64,000 nt of DNA from Cladobotryum mycophilum (Eukaryota; Ascomycota; Sordariomycetes; Hypocreales; Hypocreaceae). Below the pieces are notes generated by a model. The model made no database searches. It worked only from the letters and a program-made list of their open reading frames with translations, and was not told where the DNA came from. The position numbers and the translations under genes were made by a program. Numbering within the stretch: the first letter of the stretch is position 1; each line of letters opens with the position of its first letter. The stretch is from positions 1,635,421 through 1,699,420 of the forward strand of contig JAVFKD010000015.1 of NCBI GenBank assembly GCA_036429605.1, given 5' to 3'. Positions 1-12,308 of the stretch are shown here, in pieces.

Positions 1-95
1 GGCCGATGGGCGTGACAGTAAAGCGTGAGGTTATATTCAGCAAGACTCTGTCTTGATGTGTTGTCGTTTGAAGAGTTCGCCGCGAGACTCTGGAG

Positions 96-142
96 TTTAT
101 ATATATATATAGATATATAGATATATAGGTATATATATATAT
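96..142. repeat. TA-rich simple repeat
   Basis: Imperfect (TA)n tract with interspersed GATA/GTA units. Simple sequence, no coding potential. Confidence 0.8.
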
Positions 143-3100
143 GTATACTGCAACGGCACGGAGGTGGATCCAAAGTCCTTGCGGAATATCCCCCCTCCCA
201 GTTTCTATCGCAAGAACAAACGTAAGACGCACGACTCGACCGTACCATGCAAACAACCGAGTTGGGGCAGTCCAACAATGATAGATTTTTTTGCGTGCAG
301 TGCGAGTCAAGCAAGACGATGTTTGGGAAGAACAAAAACAAAGCAGCCAAAGAAATAAAAAATAGTTATACAAATAATAGAGAAAAGGGAACTTGCATAT
401 AATAGATAATAGTGTACCGAAACTATTTAGCACACACATGCATCGGTGTATGCGCTAGAAGGTCTAGACATGGATCGATCATCGTCATACATCTGGGCGA
501 CCCTGGGAACGGAGTTCGTCATGGAATAAATGAGCCAATGGAGGGAGATATGTCACTGGGGTTATCAATGGAGATTTGTTCCATGATAACAAACAACTCA
601 GTTGAGGGTTACAGCCATGGATAATTAATGCGTGTTGGGTTTGCTCGAAAAACTGATTCGGCACTCCTCAAGTTTGAAGTGAAGCCTCTTTTTCTCTCTC
701 TTTCTTTGCGATCATCTATCTCACAGAGTAAACACAACATAGCAATTCAATTAATTCACGCCTATTTACTTGCTTGCTTAATGGAACTAATTAGGGGACT
801 TGTCGAAACCAGCAATGCATCCAATCCGGCCCTCACACTAACTATAACATGCATGGCACACACACACCCTTCTTTCTCGCGCAGAGACGCCAGCTCCGAC
901 AGATTTCCAATACAACTGAGACTGACGTCAAGAGTGAATCCTTTTCTGCACCCATCATAGGTTAGTTGTCGTAGTATTTACAGATGCTAGTGAGCCAATA
1001 TCACGCATATAAGCCCATTCTTGCATACCAGCCCTTCCCTAAACTCCCCAAGTCAAAACTCCTCCCCTCCCCCACCCATCCCCCAAAGGCCTAGAACGAG
1101 CAACTGGTCTTACATTTGCTCTCCGTCTCTTTCATCTCATTGGGAGAAAATGCCCTTGCGTCCGAGGCTTTCCAATATCGCCAAGCCGGAGCGCGTGCCC
1201 CCCTCACAAAAAAAAAAGGAAAAAGAAAAAGAGACCCAATGCAACGCACACTAGATGGAGAGAGGGTCTCGACGATCAGGGTTCTACACGTCACCACTCG
1301 TTGCCACACGCTGGAGGAATTGGTGTGACAGGTTCAGCCCTTTTTTCCATATCCGTACGGATGCATAAAATGGATGTCTTGGATTTTTGTTCCTAGAGGA
1401 TCTGTCGCCGCATTGATAACCGATTGTAAAATAAGTAGAAAGAAGAAAACAAAGGCCAAGAGGGTATGAGAGCCCGAGAGTGATCATCATCTGCCCCCTT
1501 GCATGTTCGGGTTCCGCCAGTCTTTACTCGTAACATCAAGTGGGAAGTCCTATTCCAAGGCTTCCTCTCTCCCCTCCTCCTCTCATGCAGGGCCTCCTAC
1601 CTGGTTGTCTGTCCCGCCAAGTCCTGGTCTGAATAGCATCCTCCACTGCCTGCCTGCCTGCCTGCCTGGGCAAGCAAGCATACCCAAGACACGATGACGC
1701 ATCATTCCAACATCTTCTCGAATAAAAAGGACCATTTTTGGACTCTATGCAAGATCGCCAGTGTCCCTGGACTCATTTTCCACCATCGTATTCAGAGCGA
1801 GGCATGGCATGCATACGCGCGCATTGATGTTTTGTTATCCGTTCTGGCGGTGGAGGCGGTGTTGGACTGGGCATGGAGGGGGAGGGGGAGGGGGATGAGT
1901 TGGCTGCATCCCCTGTAGAGGTGTGAGTGAGCAATCATCCCATCAACTTGCCCCGCGTTCCAGTCTTGGAGGGGCAGAAAAGCAATCACATATGACTGGA
2001 AGCATTCACGATACATTGTACTGAGAAAAGTCGCCATTAAATGCACTGTTTGCGTGTTGCGAATAGCACGAGGCCCATCAGAGAGCCATATTTTTGGGAC
2101 CCTTTTTTTGTCCACTGCGGCCAGCAGGCGTTATATGCATGACTCTAAATGACGACTCCCGATCTCCGATAGCGTCACCTAAAAAGAAAGCGGCAAGATG
2201 TAACACATGCATGAAAGCCGTTTACATGGAAACCTTCGTTTCGTCCTCCCCTTGTACTAGGAACATGGATGACAGCTCCACGGAAGCGAACTGCAAATAC
2301 TGCGGGAATCGAGCCGTATCTTTAAAATCCGGTGATTCATGGCAACGAAAAAGGGCATCATCCAATTTCGAGATGATTGACTTCCCCCGATTTTTATGTC
2401 GTTCTTTTTAGTGGCAACATACCTCACAACCCCAACTTGAACCATTGAAAACGGAGTGGCCACGTGGCACCTGACTCAGGGAAAGACGGGAAGTAGATGT
2501 GAAATCGAGATGGAGGCAGAAATATAAGAAAGGTGCTGATTCATGAACAGGCAAAGAAAGTCTTGTGTGTTGCTTTTAGACTGGGGTGCCCCGGAGCTGC
2601 CGTGGTGTTTATCTCGGTTCTCGATACCATTCAATGTGTCGTACTATCTAGAATGTACGTAGAAAAGACGACTTTGGCGTGGCCCAAACGAGAAATGATG
2701 AGCTAGACGAGAACTATGATGACTCTACATTACTTGATAGAGAGTTCAAGTTGGTGGAGGGAAATAGCCAAAAACATCAGCCATGGGACGACCCAAGCGT
2801 GCGTGTTTGGATTAAATTTCCAACACCCTGAGCGTTCAAGCATGACATGTATGCGCCCTGAACTAGTTGTGGTAACTTCCTCTCGATCGCTTAGTGTTGA
2901 TGCTTCTCTCATGGAGGAGGGCGTAGAAAAGAAACCCATCAACAACACACAAGTCTATGACTTTATCTCCTTTTATTATACCTCCTGTTGCGTGCAGTAC
3001 TTGATAGAGGGTTCAATTCATTTCCGAACCAGATGAATCATAATAGACGATAGTTGACACATCAAACGGACTTGCTCACTCAACCTGGATAATGGCCTTT

Positions 3101-3263
3101 TCTCTTTCGATCTAGTCTTTCTTAAGAATAACAAGAAGACATCATTGTGAATAATACATGATATGTCATGCCGTAACCGTCTTGTATGCCCGATGCCCTT
3201 CTAGGTATATCCCCCAACGCCTTGGTATGATGCCGTAAAAAATATGTATAAACAACCAATCCA

Positions 3264-3283
3264 CCCCCCCCCCCCCCCCCCCC
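3264..3283. repeat. Homopolymer C20 tract
   Basis: An uninterrupted run of 20 C directly downstream of the GT31 stop codon. Useful as a length-uncertain position when judging assembly quality. Confidence 0.95.
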
Positions 3284-3311
3284 ATCCTTCTGCATGCAAA
3301 ACTCAGCTCAT

Positions 3312-4883
3312 TCAGCATTTCCAGTTATTCAGTCTCTCATGCATCCACCCGCTCGTGTGCATCAGCGCCGTTTTCCTCTGTGACATGGACGGAGCATAGC
3401 CCGCGCCCATGATCAGCTTGTCGTCCATCTTGCACAGGTCCTCCACGTAGGTCCACTGTGCGCACGTTTCCCAGCCCTTGCACGCGGCCTCGCATGCGTC
3501 GATGGACTCCCAGGCCTTCTTCCAGAGCTCGACGTCATGCTTGCCTTCCGGAACCGGCGGGGCGTCCTTGTTGCCGGATGAGACTTCGAACAGGCCTGCG
3601 TGGTTGTCCCACCACTCGGCGCGCTTCTGGATGTTTGGCAGAATCATCTTGTTGAAAAAGTCGCGATGCAAGAGAGGAGACTGTGTCTTTGTGTTAGCCA
3701 AAATCCGTTATATTCGTAGCGGGAGAGGGGATGGATGAGAAAAACCCACCTTGCTAAAGTCCCAGCTCTTCTCGAGCTCATAGTACTGTGCAACGTCGCG
3801 GTTATGCACCTTGTGGAACGACAACAACGGACTGCACCAGTTATACTTGCTAAACGCAAAGCTCCAGTGCACAACTGGGTTGAATCCCCAGGTGAACTTG
3901 CCGTCACCGCCGTTCTCGCCAAACTTGACGCCGTACTTGCGCAGAGCATGAGCGAGGACCTGGTCACCACAGCAGTGGTCGGCCGTATACTGGTAGTAGT
4001 CCTCTGTCATTTTGGGATTCTTGCCAAAGGACTGCTCCCAGGCGCCTCTGGAGATGGCGAACCCAGCGCCTCCATGCGCGAAAGTGACGTCCGACTTGGC
4101 TGCGTAGCTGCCCAGGTAGTGCGGCTCCTTGTGGTCAAACTTGGACAGGTAGGCGAGAACGTTGGGCAAGAACAAGTAGGCGTCATCCTCAGAGTAGACA
4201 TACCACTTTGCCTTGGGCCAGTTCTCTCCCGCATGCTGCACGAGCGGGATGAACTTGTACTTGTCAATGATCCAGCCGCCGATAGGACCCCACTCGTCGT
4301 TTTCCACACCGGCTGCCTCGGTGTAGTAGTTGTTCGCCATGTACTCTGGCTGCTGGCGGTAGACGTCAAAGTCCGGCTTCGCCTTGGCCTCAGTGGTCAT
4401 GTTGGCAAGAACGTCAATGAGGGTAAAGTCGCCAATCTTGTCAGCCAAGTCTGAGTAGATGACGGTGTTTTCCAGAGGGATGCGCTCGGGGGAGAGCGTG
4501 GTCGTGAGATGAACCAAGAGACGCTTCCACACGGTCGTACCGCCAGTCTTCATGATAAAGAGGATATCATCCGTGGCAAGTCCATTGTAAGAGGCAGACT
4601 TGTGAGAAGCGGAGGGCGTTGCCTTTTCCTTCTTCTCGTCACTTGCAGGTGGTGTGACAATGATGGTGTTGTTTTCAGGGCTTTTCACTGTTTCTGCTGG
4701 TGCCGCTGCCACCTTCTTTTCGGCAGGGCTTTCGTCTACCTTGATCTTGGCCGACGTTTTGATGGCATTTGGATTGTAGCCGTAATTTTCCACAGAGGGA
4801 TCAATAAGGCAGTAAAACAGCACAAAACACGCGGCGATGATGAGCGCTGGCACCAGCCGGTTGTTCTTGTAAGTGACCAGCAT
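3312..4883 (-). CDS. Glycosyltransferase family 31-like, type II membrane protein with Cys-rich tail
   Basis: Two exons, 4883-3750 and 3680-3312, joined across a 69-nt GT-AG intron (3681-3749), give a 500-aa protein. Residues 8-28 form a single signal-anchor helix typical of Golgi type II enzymes, followed by a Ser/Pro/Lys-rich stem to about residue 100. The catalytic region carries an acidic EDD triplet (232-234, in YSEDDAYLF), the DxD-like metal/nucleotide-sugar site of GT31 enzymes, and a HGGAGF segment at 270-275, also typical of the family. The tail has cysteines at about 441, 445, 451 and 461 in a CxxxCxxxxxC pattern that recalls a PAN/apple-type module. The likely role is sugar transfer to glycoproteins or glycans in the Golgi; donor and acceptor cannot be read from sequence. 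It is divergent from the GT2 gene 2.1 kb away. Family call is firm, substrate unknown. Confidence 0.88.
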
Positions 4884-7015
4884 GATGCTGGGGTTGTAGG
4901 TGGGGGTTGTGACAACAAGAAGAAATGAGGTTTGAGAAAGTTGTTCAGTTCATGGAGAAAAGAAAGGGCAAGAGAGGAGTCGTAGAGAAAAGAAATATGA
5001 AACCATCCAATGCCGTATATCCACCCTTGTACGAGTAAGACGACTGGCTTCGGCCTACGTGCAAGGCATCACCGAGGGGGTTTTAAGGAGAGACCGTGAA
5101 CTTTGGCATGGAAAACCATCAACTTTCCTCACACCCTGCCGGACCGTCATCGTACAAGGTAAGGTGCTGTTTCTCCTTCTGCTTCTCTCTCCTTTGCCTT
5201 GGCTTGGTACCCTCCCTTGCGTCCCTTCCGTATTCTCCGCCACAAGGGGCTGAAAAAAGAGACTTATCCACTCACCAGGCAGAAAAAGAGAAAGAAGGAT
5301 GAAAAAACCCGAGATCCTAGGCAAATCCATCCGACGCCTCACGGCTAAAATTGGACTCCATCCTGAGATTATCTCTCTGAAGCGGGCCCCTGCGGACACT
5401 CTCAAGGCGCCATTACCTGATTAGGGCATCGCCGGTCCAGGGTCCAGCAGGTCAGCCCCCGATGGGAAAGCTAATAATTACACTGCAGACTTGACAAGAG
5501 AGAAAAAAGCCATGGATGGATCCCTCGAGTGGGGGGGGGGGGGGGACCTTGAAGGGATCCAGCGTCATACTGCATTTACATGTCTCTGTAGTTGGCCGCG
5601 GCAGATTTTGCCGTCAATACACATGGCCGATGGTGGAAAAAGTTTTTCCATGGAACTTCCAAGGCAAAAACTGGATATAATGTCTTTGTTTTTTTTGGTG
5701 CTTCTCCTTTTTAGAGTCCTCGTACAGGGAGTCACCTTTGCCGTTTTGTCTCAGATTGATACGACAAACAGGTCTTGGCGTGATCTACAGACTCTTTCTT
5801 TTCTTAACATGTGAGAAAAAGAAAAGAAAAGCCTGGTATGACGTCGGGTTCCTGCAGTTGGTTGGGATGTGTGTGTGTGTGTGTGAAGCCAACAAGCATA
5901 CATACTGAACACACCACACAACGTCCTCTTCTCCTAAAGAAGTTGCGTTGTCATAAAAACAAAGTAATATCGGACAAATTATTTTAGGATCGTAGGAATC
6001 ACCCTATCACAACTAGTAGAATGACAGCATCCAAAAAACACTGCCTCCTTTCCCCCCCCAAAGCATTCCCGTAGGAGCCACGAAACGAACCAAAGAAAAT
6101 GCCGGATGATCACTTTGACAGGCTTCCTTGGCATCGATAGCGTGGCAAGCTGGACCTCTTTTTTTTCCTTACACGAGAAAATCCAAAATCCAAGACGCGG
6201 CAAATCTGCACGTCAAGCACCATCAAGCCCCGTTGAGACGCTTCACAAGTATGTATGGTATGTACAAACAATTACTGGAAAAACAAGAGGGACAGGGATG
6301 ACCCGCGGCGCCCTTTAGACTGGAACCTGTACGATGCAACCCGTAGCAATCTCGCGATACCACTGGTTAATTGCCCCCTCCCCTGGTCCCATCCATGATC
6401 CATTCATCTGGCCTGCATTGCATCGTCTCTGCTTAGCTGAGTCACAGGTTCTCTCCCCTGGCTTTCTCGTGTAAAATTAGCTTAAAAATAGACGAGAGAA
6501 AGCAGCGGCGTGCGTGCGTTGTCTTGTGAGTGGTATTCCGTAGAGTATCATCCCAATCCCGAATCCATGGGATGGATCCCACAACTGGAGGGGGCCCTTG
6601 TTCGGCAAACCAAATTATTTGCCTAACGGGAAGCAGCCGCAGCCGTCGCCGTCGCCGAAAGAGGGTTTTGCCAAGGATGATAGTATTATTCGTTGTCGTT
6701 GTTTATTTTTTCACGATGGGGCTCTTGCGTCTGAATATCTTCTTAGAGGCTTGTTCTCTCTCCATTTAATCTAGAGGGGGTCCCGCTTCTGCCTGGTTGC
6801 TGCCTGTCATGGTACGGTAAGAAAAAAATATCATTCGTTATTAGAGAGACAGACGTCTCGGGACTTTTGTGTATGTGATTTTTTATTAATCTGCAAGTCA
6901 CTCGTTCTTTCAGTTTTTATCCCTTCGTTCAGCAGAAACTATTCCAGCGTCCCATTCGTTTTGCTTTGTTTCATCTTTCTCTCCCTCTCTCCCTTTCTCC
7001 AACTCACAAACACAC
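4884..7015. promoter_or_regulatory. Divergent intergenic region between GT31 and GT2 genes
   Basis: This 2.1 kb region separates two genes that are transcribed away from each other, so it should hold both promoters. It contains a G15 run at 5531-5545 and a TG repeat at 5868-5885. A strongly pyrimidine-rich leader with CACA at about 6965-7015 lies immediately before the GT2 start codon, a common feature of filamentous-fungal 5' UTRs. No convincing coding sequence was found. Confidence 0.5.
5531..5545. repeat. Homopolymer G15 tract
   Basis: Uninterrupted G run inside the divergent promoter region; could form a G-quadruplex-like structure but may also have uncertain length. Confidence 0.9.
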
Positions 7016-8931
7016 ATGGAAAAGGACCATCAGGATGGCCTCATTGGCCCTGCCCTCGCCAGAGGACGTCACGTCTCTTGGTTCCGCATGTTTCTCAACA
7101 TCCTAGGGTGCTTCATGTGTATCCCTATATACTGGGTCATCACTGTGCACTGTCGATTCCCGGTTACTCTAGATCTCTTCATGACCATCACCCTCACCGA
7201 GCTAAACCGCTTCGTCAATGAAGGTCGGCGCATCAGGTTCTATGAGCAAGAATCCCCAGACCCTCTTCTCCCGCCACGGGACGAAAAGGTCGATAATGAG
7301 AAGATGAACTTCTTGGAGTCGCAGCCAATGCCGCAGTCGAGACTTGACTGCATGGCTGCCGTCGTTGGCTGGCGCGAGGATCCAGAACTCTTCACTCGGG
7401 CACTGGAGAGTTACAAGGCAGCCTCGAAGTGCGTCTTCATGCTGGTTGGAATCGACGGCGACGATGAGGAGTACGACCAGGACATGGTAAATGTCTTCAA
7501 CGAGGTAAGAGATTCTGCTCCGTGTTCTGTATGTTCTTGCTTGCTCACAGCTATCTAGGTGTTTCCAAGCCAATCGAGGACTATCCATGTGCCCCAGCCT
7601 CTGGGGGAAGTGGCCGAACAAGTCATGTCCAAATTGGTTGCCATGCGCAAGGAAAACGGCCAAAATGTAGATAGGGTCGAGTGCGAGGAGATTGCCCTGC
7701 GCCATTGCATCCAGCTCGCAAAGACCATTCTCGAGCAGGAGGGTATCAACCTGACCGACATGCGACAACTCTGCATCAGGCAACGGCACATGCACAAGAA
7801 GGGCATCATGTTCACTACGTACATCTTCGCCCTTGTCATTGCCGATATCCTCGGCATTGAGTTCCTCTGGTCGTCCGACTCCGACACCCTCGTCCTGCCA
7901 GACTCCATCCATCGCACCGTCGACGCCATTGCTGCCGACTCCAGCATTGGCGGCGCCAGCTCTGGCCTCATCGTGCATAACGCGCACGAGACAGCCGTGA
8001 CAAATCTCGCTGCCACCGTCTACTGGGGTGAGCTGTATCTCACTCGCTCAACCCCGGCTGCCACCGCAACAAGCGATTGCCAGAGTGGACCAAGCACCCT
8101 GTTTCGTCTCTCCGCCCTGCCAGCCATTCTCATTCCGTGGTACTTGCAAACGTTAATGGGAAAGCGAATGGTGAGTTTTACCTAGGGAAAAAATGAATAT
8201 GTGAAATCACCGCTAATCTCTTGGGCTAGATCATCAATGAAGATCGCCATCTCACGACAAACCTTCTCGCCCGGGGCTGGGGCGTCGTATTTGCTTCTGA
8301 TGTCCTTACCGTCACTGATACCCCCACAACGCTTGCCCGCTGGCTCAAGCAGCAGATCCGCTGGGCACGCGCCACGCACATTGAGTCTCTCCTCCAGCCT
8401 CGCGTCTACCTCATGAGCCACCCCCTTCTCTTTTACGGCATGGCGAGGCGAGAGTTCGGTCCCCTCACTGCCGCCATCGCCATCTTCTATTACTTCCTCA
8501 CCGGAGAGCAACTCATCATCGTATTCGTGACCGATCTCCTCATCCGTATCCTCATGAGCTCGCTGTACAACATCTTGCGCAACCCCCACCGTCTCAACCG
8601 GCAGTCCCTGAAGTGGGTCGTTCCCGGCATCTTCTTTTACCACGTCCCATTGCCTGCCGTTCATGTCTGGAGCTTGTTCACCCTCACGGCTGATGGCTGG
8701 GGCACCAGCATGCGATCCAGCAGCGCAATGGCCCGCAAGGACAGCGCGCGCCAGGCTTGGTGGGAGACGGGTTTCTTTGTCGTCTGGGCTGGTGTCGTGG
8801 CCGGATCAGCGGCAAGGTGGCTCGCGACATTGTACGAGGTTGAGTGGGTGCATCTGATGGGTGCCATGGTGCTGAGCAGTCTGATGGCATCTTACTGGGC
8901 GTGGAGAGTCACCATTCACACCATTTCCTAG
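7016..8931 (+). CDS. Glycosyltransferase family 2 polysaccharide synthase (Cps1/hyaluronan-synthase-like)
   Basis: Three exons, 7016-7504, 7559-8170 and 8230-8931, with 54- and 59-nt GT-AG introns in phase 0, give a 600-aa protein. An N-terminal membrane helix lies at about residues 24-46. The GT-A synthase core shows the DSD metal-binding triplet at 270-272, an NEDR segment at 370-373 (the ED of the catalytic base region) and the QxxRW product-binding motif QQIRW at 408-412. Several hydrophobic segments follow to the C terminus. This is the architecture of processive membrane GT2 enzymes that make and extrude a polysaccharide; fungal members (the Cps1/GT2 class) are linked with surface polysaccharide and hyphal growth. 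The product cannot be inferred. The ATG sits just after a CT-rich leader, and no better start is present upstream. Confidence 0.9.
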
Positions 8932-9292
8932 AGGGGGTTGCCTCTTGTTTTTCTATATATTTTAATCAGACTGCATATTATATGAGATTAGGCATAGACT
9001 ACTAGACTTTTAGATATCTTAGACGAATTAATGATGAAACACTCATATCATATCATTATATTGAAAGCGGATGGATTCCCTTACCTTTGTTCCAACGTGC
9101 CCTTGCGCTCCCCATCGATGCTCCTTCACACCCCCACCACGCACAGTGGTTTGTCCTCCATCATAAAGCAAAGATATAAGCGCATAACGCACTCGAGCTA
9201 CCACATACTGTTGTATATAATAGAATATACAAGATCACATCAGCAACTTCCCTTCAGTCCTGAAGATGGAGCATGTCCTTAAATGTAGCACA
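8932..9292. other. Convergent spacer between GT2 and acyltransferase genes
   Basis: Only 3' UTR-like AT-rich sequence is seen; both flanking genes end here. No gene. Confidence 0.6.
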
Positions 9293-10851
9293 TCATAGGC
9301 GAGCCCGGATGTTCGAATCCGACTTTTTCTCCAGCTGCTTCTCAATCCCTGGCCAATGGTCTTTTCTTACAGCGCAGTTCAGCCAGTAGTTTCCTCCTAC
9401 ATCTCTTCCCATAATCCAGCTCATGTTAAAGATGTCTGCACCGAGAGTACGAAACATGGCGTTTGCGGGCTTCGCCAAACGAGCAATGACATCGTCTTGC
9501 TTCCCGATCAAGGCGCCAGAAAAGTCCAGGTCAAGGAATCTCGCCATGAGCGTATTTGACATGGATACGACGAACATGTCCGGCGTACAGTAAAGCGGCG
9601 GCAGACCATATTTCGTCCTCTTGATCCAGGAGGCATAGGACTTGAGGTTTTTCACCGTCTGGGCTTTTCTGAGATCGGCCCGGATCTTCTCTGCAACCTG
9701 GCCGAGGGGTCGTTTGGTGATGGAGTCGATATCCATGTTCACGGCAGCAATGTCGTGGAGGTTACTAATAACTGGGCTTTTCGCACATGATGGATTGACC
9801 ACTGATAGCGGCGGTCTGAGAGACACTGGTGATAGCAATGCCGCGCGCTTCCAAAAGTTCCTCGGCAAATGTGAGAGGCAAACGTGAGCCCACCAGGCGA
9901 ACAACACGTCTCCATCACTCAGTGCGGGGGTTTCCCACCCTCTGTTTCTTGCCCGGCCATCCGATCCTGAAGGGCTGCCTCGCGAAGCACTTTCATACGA
10001 GCTGCCGGAACAATGATCGTTTTTAATTCTAGCGGAGGATCCAGGGTGCGAGGCAGAGATCTGATGTTGAGCCAGGTCCAACCCAGCCATGACCTTTGCC
10101 AATCAGAGAGGAGCCACCCCTTATCCGACTCCAACTTGATCTCCTCGTCAAGCGGACCAAGTAGATCAACATCGACAGCCAGGGGAATCGGGATCTTGTC
10201 TTCCTTATTGTTAAGCGCCAATACCCAAGCGTGCAGTAAAAGCGCAATACCAGTCCCATCCGTCAGAACGTGGGGGAGATGGAGCACCACCACAGTCGCG
10301 TCCTCAAACGATATGACATTGAGCCCAAGTACCGGAAGATCACTCTCGAGGTAGTCGTCGAGTTTATTCGGGCCTGTTTTTGGCATGAAGAAATCCTCCC
10401 CGGGAGCTAGGTGCGCTTTGGTTTCTGTGCCAACAGACGGAAGTAACTGGCATCCCTCGGCATGATCTCGTATCTTTGCGCGGTGTGTCGTATGATTAAA
10501 GTTGAGCGCCGGTCTGCCACCGCTATACTTTGCCGGGATATGGTATTCAAGGCCCGTTGACCCCTAAATGGACTACTTCTTAGAGCTTCGACCAGGAGAG
10601 CATGCATGGATCATGTTTTGTGTTCATTGTGTTCGTACCGATCGTCTCAACCTCGCACCAAAGCGACTCCACCCTTCCCGTTCTGCCACAATATGCCATA
10701 ACGTATCGTGCAGTTTCTTACTATCAAGGATACTGTCAAAAACCAATATCATACGAATCACAATGTGTTGGAGTGGCCTCAAGGTATCGTAGGGCAACAA
10801 GGGAACGACCCTGTCTGTGGATACTTTACGAGACGCCATGGATATTTGCAC
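9293..10851 (-). CDS. BAHD-like acyltransferase, frame interrupted at a C5 run
   Basis: Exon 1 (10851-10639, 71 aa) is joined to exon 2 (from 10563) by a 75-nt intron, 10564-10638. The joined frame reads through an HVLTDG motif (H169, D173), the HxxxD(G) catalytic signature of BAHD/chloramphenicol-acetyltransferase-fold acyltransferases. The start (VPLLPYDTLRPLQ-like) matches the N-terminal block common in fungal secondary-metabolite O-acyltransferases. The frame stops at 9919 after about 285 residues, but a shifted frame continues with typical family sequence (LSDGDVLFAWW) to a stop at 9293. One extra C in the coding-strand C5 run at 9927-9931 would join the two halves into about 494 aa, a normal family length. 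Either the assembly lost a base or the gene is newly broken. Substrate unknown. A 59-nt intron could also bridge the frames but would remove conserved sequence. Confidence 0.75.
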
Positions 10852-11555
10852 ATCACGAGCGCTACGATCAAGGATGAGGAGAGCTCATATTTTTTATACT
10901 GAAAACCATCGTGCGCTGCGATACCATCTGACTTATATTCATTTGATTCCGAGACAATGTGCAGTGAGTATCGGATGATACCTCGAAGTCGGTGCGACGC
11001 AAGTAGAGAGATGGTTACAAACCCACCAGGTAGTCCAGAACATTCTTGCATGTTATTGACCCACAAGGCCTATATGAAGATTTCAGGAGCGATGTGATGA
11101 GAACAATATAGCAGCATATACCTCTCAAGACTCGGTAAGCCCAGTGGTGAGAGCGAATCAGACGACTACCCTATCAGGAGACTCTGACATGGGCTTCGAG
11201 GATTTACCCTCAAACTTTATGAAGGGGTAATGGTCTAAAGAGAAGATATTTCTAAAATTATCGAGTGCAACCCCAATCCCGAGGCATTGAATCAACCTAG
11301 TCTAGGGAGGACGGTAGGTCGTATTATTGATTTATCCTAGTATCGAACAAAGCTTTGTCTGCAACTGCCGCTTCAACAAGGCCTTTGTAGTGTCGGATTA
11401 ACATTCCTCCGGAACTCCACCCAACAACCTTCCAGGTATCAAATCTACCTACCCAGTAATAAGAGTTGCCTTCTGGGGATGGTCAACCAACTTACATCTT
11501 GTTTGATGTTACGCATCAAGGCTCACGCTCACCTCCAACATATCCTCTCCTCAGC
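10852..11555. other. Spacer upstream of acyltransferase and unknown ORF
   Basis: About 700 bp between divergently oriented genes. No convincing coding sequence or RNA; presumably shared promoter sequence. Confidence 0.5.
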
Positions 11556-12308
11556 ATGGGACGACTACATGAAATATGGCTTTATTTTTGGAACTTTCGC
11601 TACTTGCCTATGAAGTACCGCTGGCCGCTCATCAAGTTGCGCCGCCGTCTACTGCCCACCAAGACTGGCTGGGGTCTCCGTAATGCGCTGCGCCATGCTC
11701 GCTCCCTAAAGTGCCCGCCACAACCAAATCCTTACCTCTTCGTCTTCCGTCTTCTCTGGCCGTTCCCATCGTGGCGCTTCCCAGCTGTCCTCCCGGCGCC
11801 GCCACGGGAGATCATGGCCGCGCCCGACGATATCCGCTACCAGGTTCGCGATCTGATCTATCTGCGCTCCATGCCGCTGTGGCGGGCACGCGATACGCCG
11901 CAGCGGGCGTTTTATCGCCTTTATGAGGCCTTCTGTGCTGCCGATGGGCACATGATCACGTACGAGACGGAGTATTTCTGGGCTCATCCCTCGCCAGAGT
12001 GGGCCACTATCAATATCCCAGACCCGGAGTGCCAAGACCCAGAGCAGTACGCCATCATGGCGTCCTTAGCCGAGGTTCTGACCAAGTCATTCATGTGGCG
12101 ATTGGACATTGGCTTACGTCGGAATGGTGACATAGAAGGCCCCGATGGAGCTCCACCGACGGTCCTTGAATTTTGTCCTTCGTGGACAGCCAAGGTGCCG
12201 CCTCTGAAGGAACAGCTTCTCATACATCCGGACGAGGAGCTGTACTTTGATAGTCCATTTCACGACCGCAAGATTATTACATCAACCGGATACTTCTACA
12301 CCGTATGA
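11556..12308 (+). CDS. Hypothetical protein, possibly 3'-decayed
   Basis: I do not recognise this gene. An open frame of 250 codons starts at ATG 11556, which follows a CTCAG that could also be a splice acceptor, so an upstream exon is possible; the open frame itself extends back to 11466 without an ATG. The N-terminal 60 residues are basic and aromatic; the rest is rich in Trp, Pro and acidic residues and lacks transmembrane segments. The frame ends at TGA 12306-12308. Immediately after, the +1 frame encodes a further coding-like stretch (YDGDERSLWSK... to about 12400), so the C terminus may be split by a small indel or an unrecognised intron (a GTATGA donor lies at 12303). Base composition in the centre is clearly coding-like. 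No function is proposed. Confidence 0.5.
   Translation: MGRLHEIWLYFWNFRYLPMKYRWPLIKLRRRLLPTKTGWGLRNALRHARSLKCPPQPNPYLFVFRLLWPFPSWRFPAVLPAPPREIMAAPDDIRYQVRDLIYLRSMPLWRARDTPQRAFYRLYEAFCAADGHMITYETEYFWAHPSPEWATINIPDPECQDPEQYAIMASLAEVLTKSFMWRLDIGLRRNGDIEGPDGAPPTVLEFCPSWTAKVPPLKEQLLIHPDEELYFDSPFHDRKIITSTGYFYTV

Larger units (their letters stand above)
1..3311. other. Gene-poor stretch, 5' end of window
   Basis: I see no reading frame here that looks like a real protein on either strand. The short open frames lack conserved motifs and overlap one another. The stretch holds a TA-rich dinucleotide tract (about 96-142), a CTGC repeat near 1650-1670, and a run of 20 C at 3264-3283 just beyond the 3' end of the GT31 gene. 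It presumably contains the 3' UTR of that gene. Confidence 0.5.

Noticed and set aside
8182..8664. Minus-strand frame opposite exon 3 of the GT2 gene
   Set aside because: Shadow of a gene with well-supported motifs; no domain.
10620..10640. Internal stop in the acyltransferase as evidence of a pseudogene
   Set aside because: The stop lies inside a 75-nt intron (10564-10638) whose removal restores the conserved reading frame.
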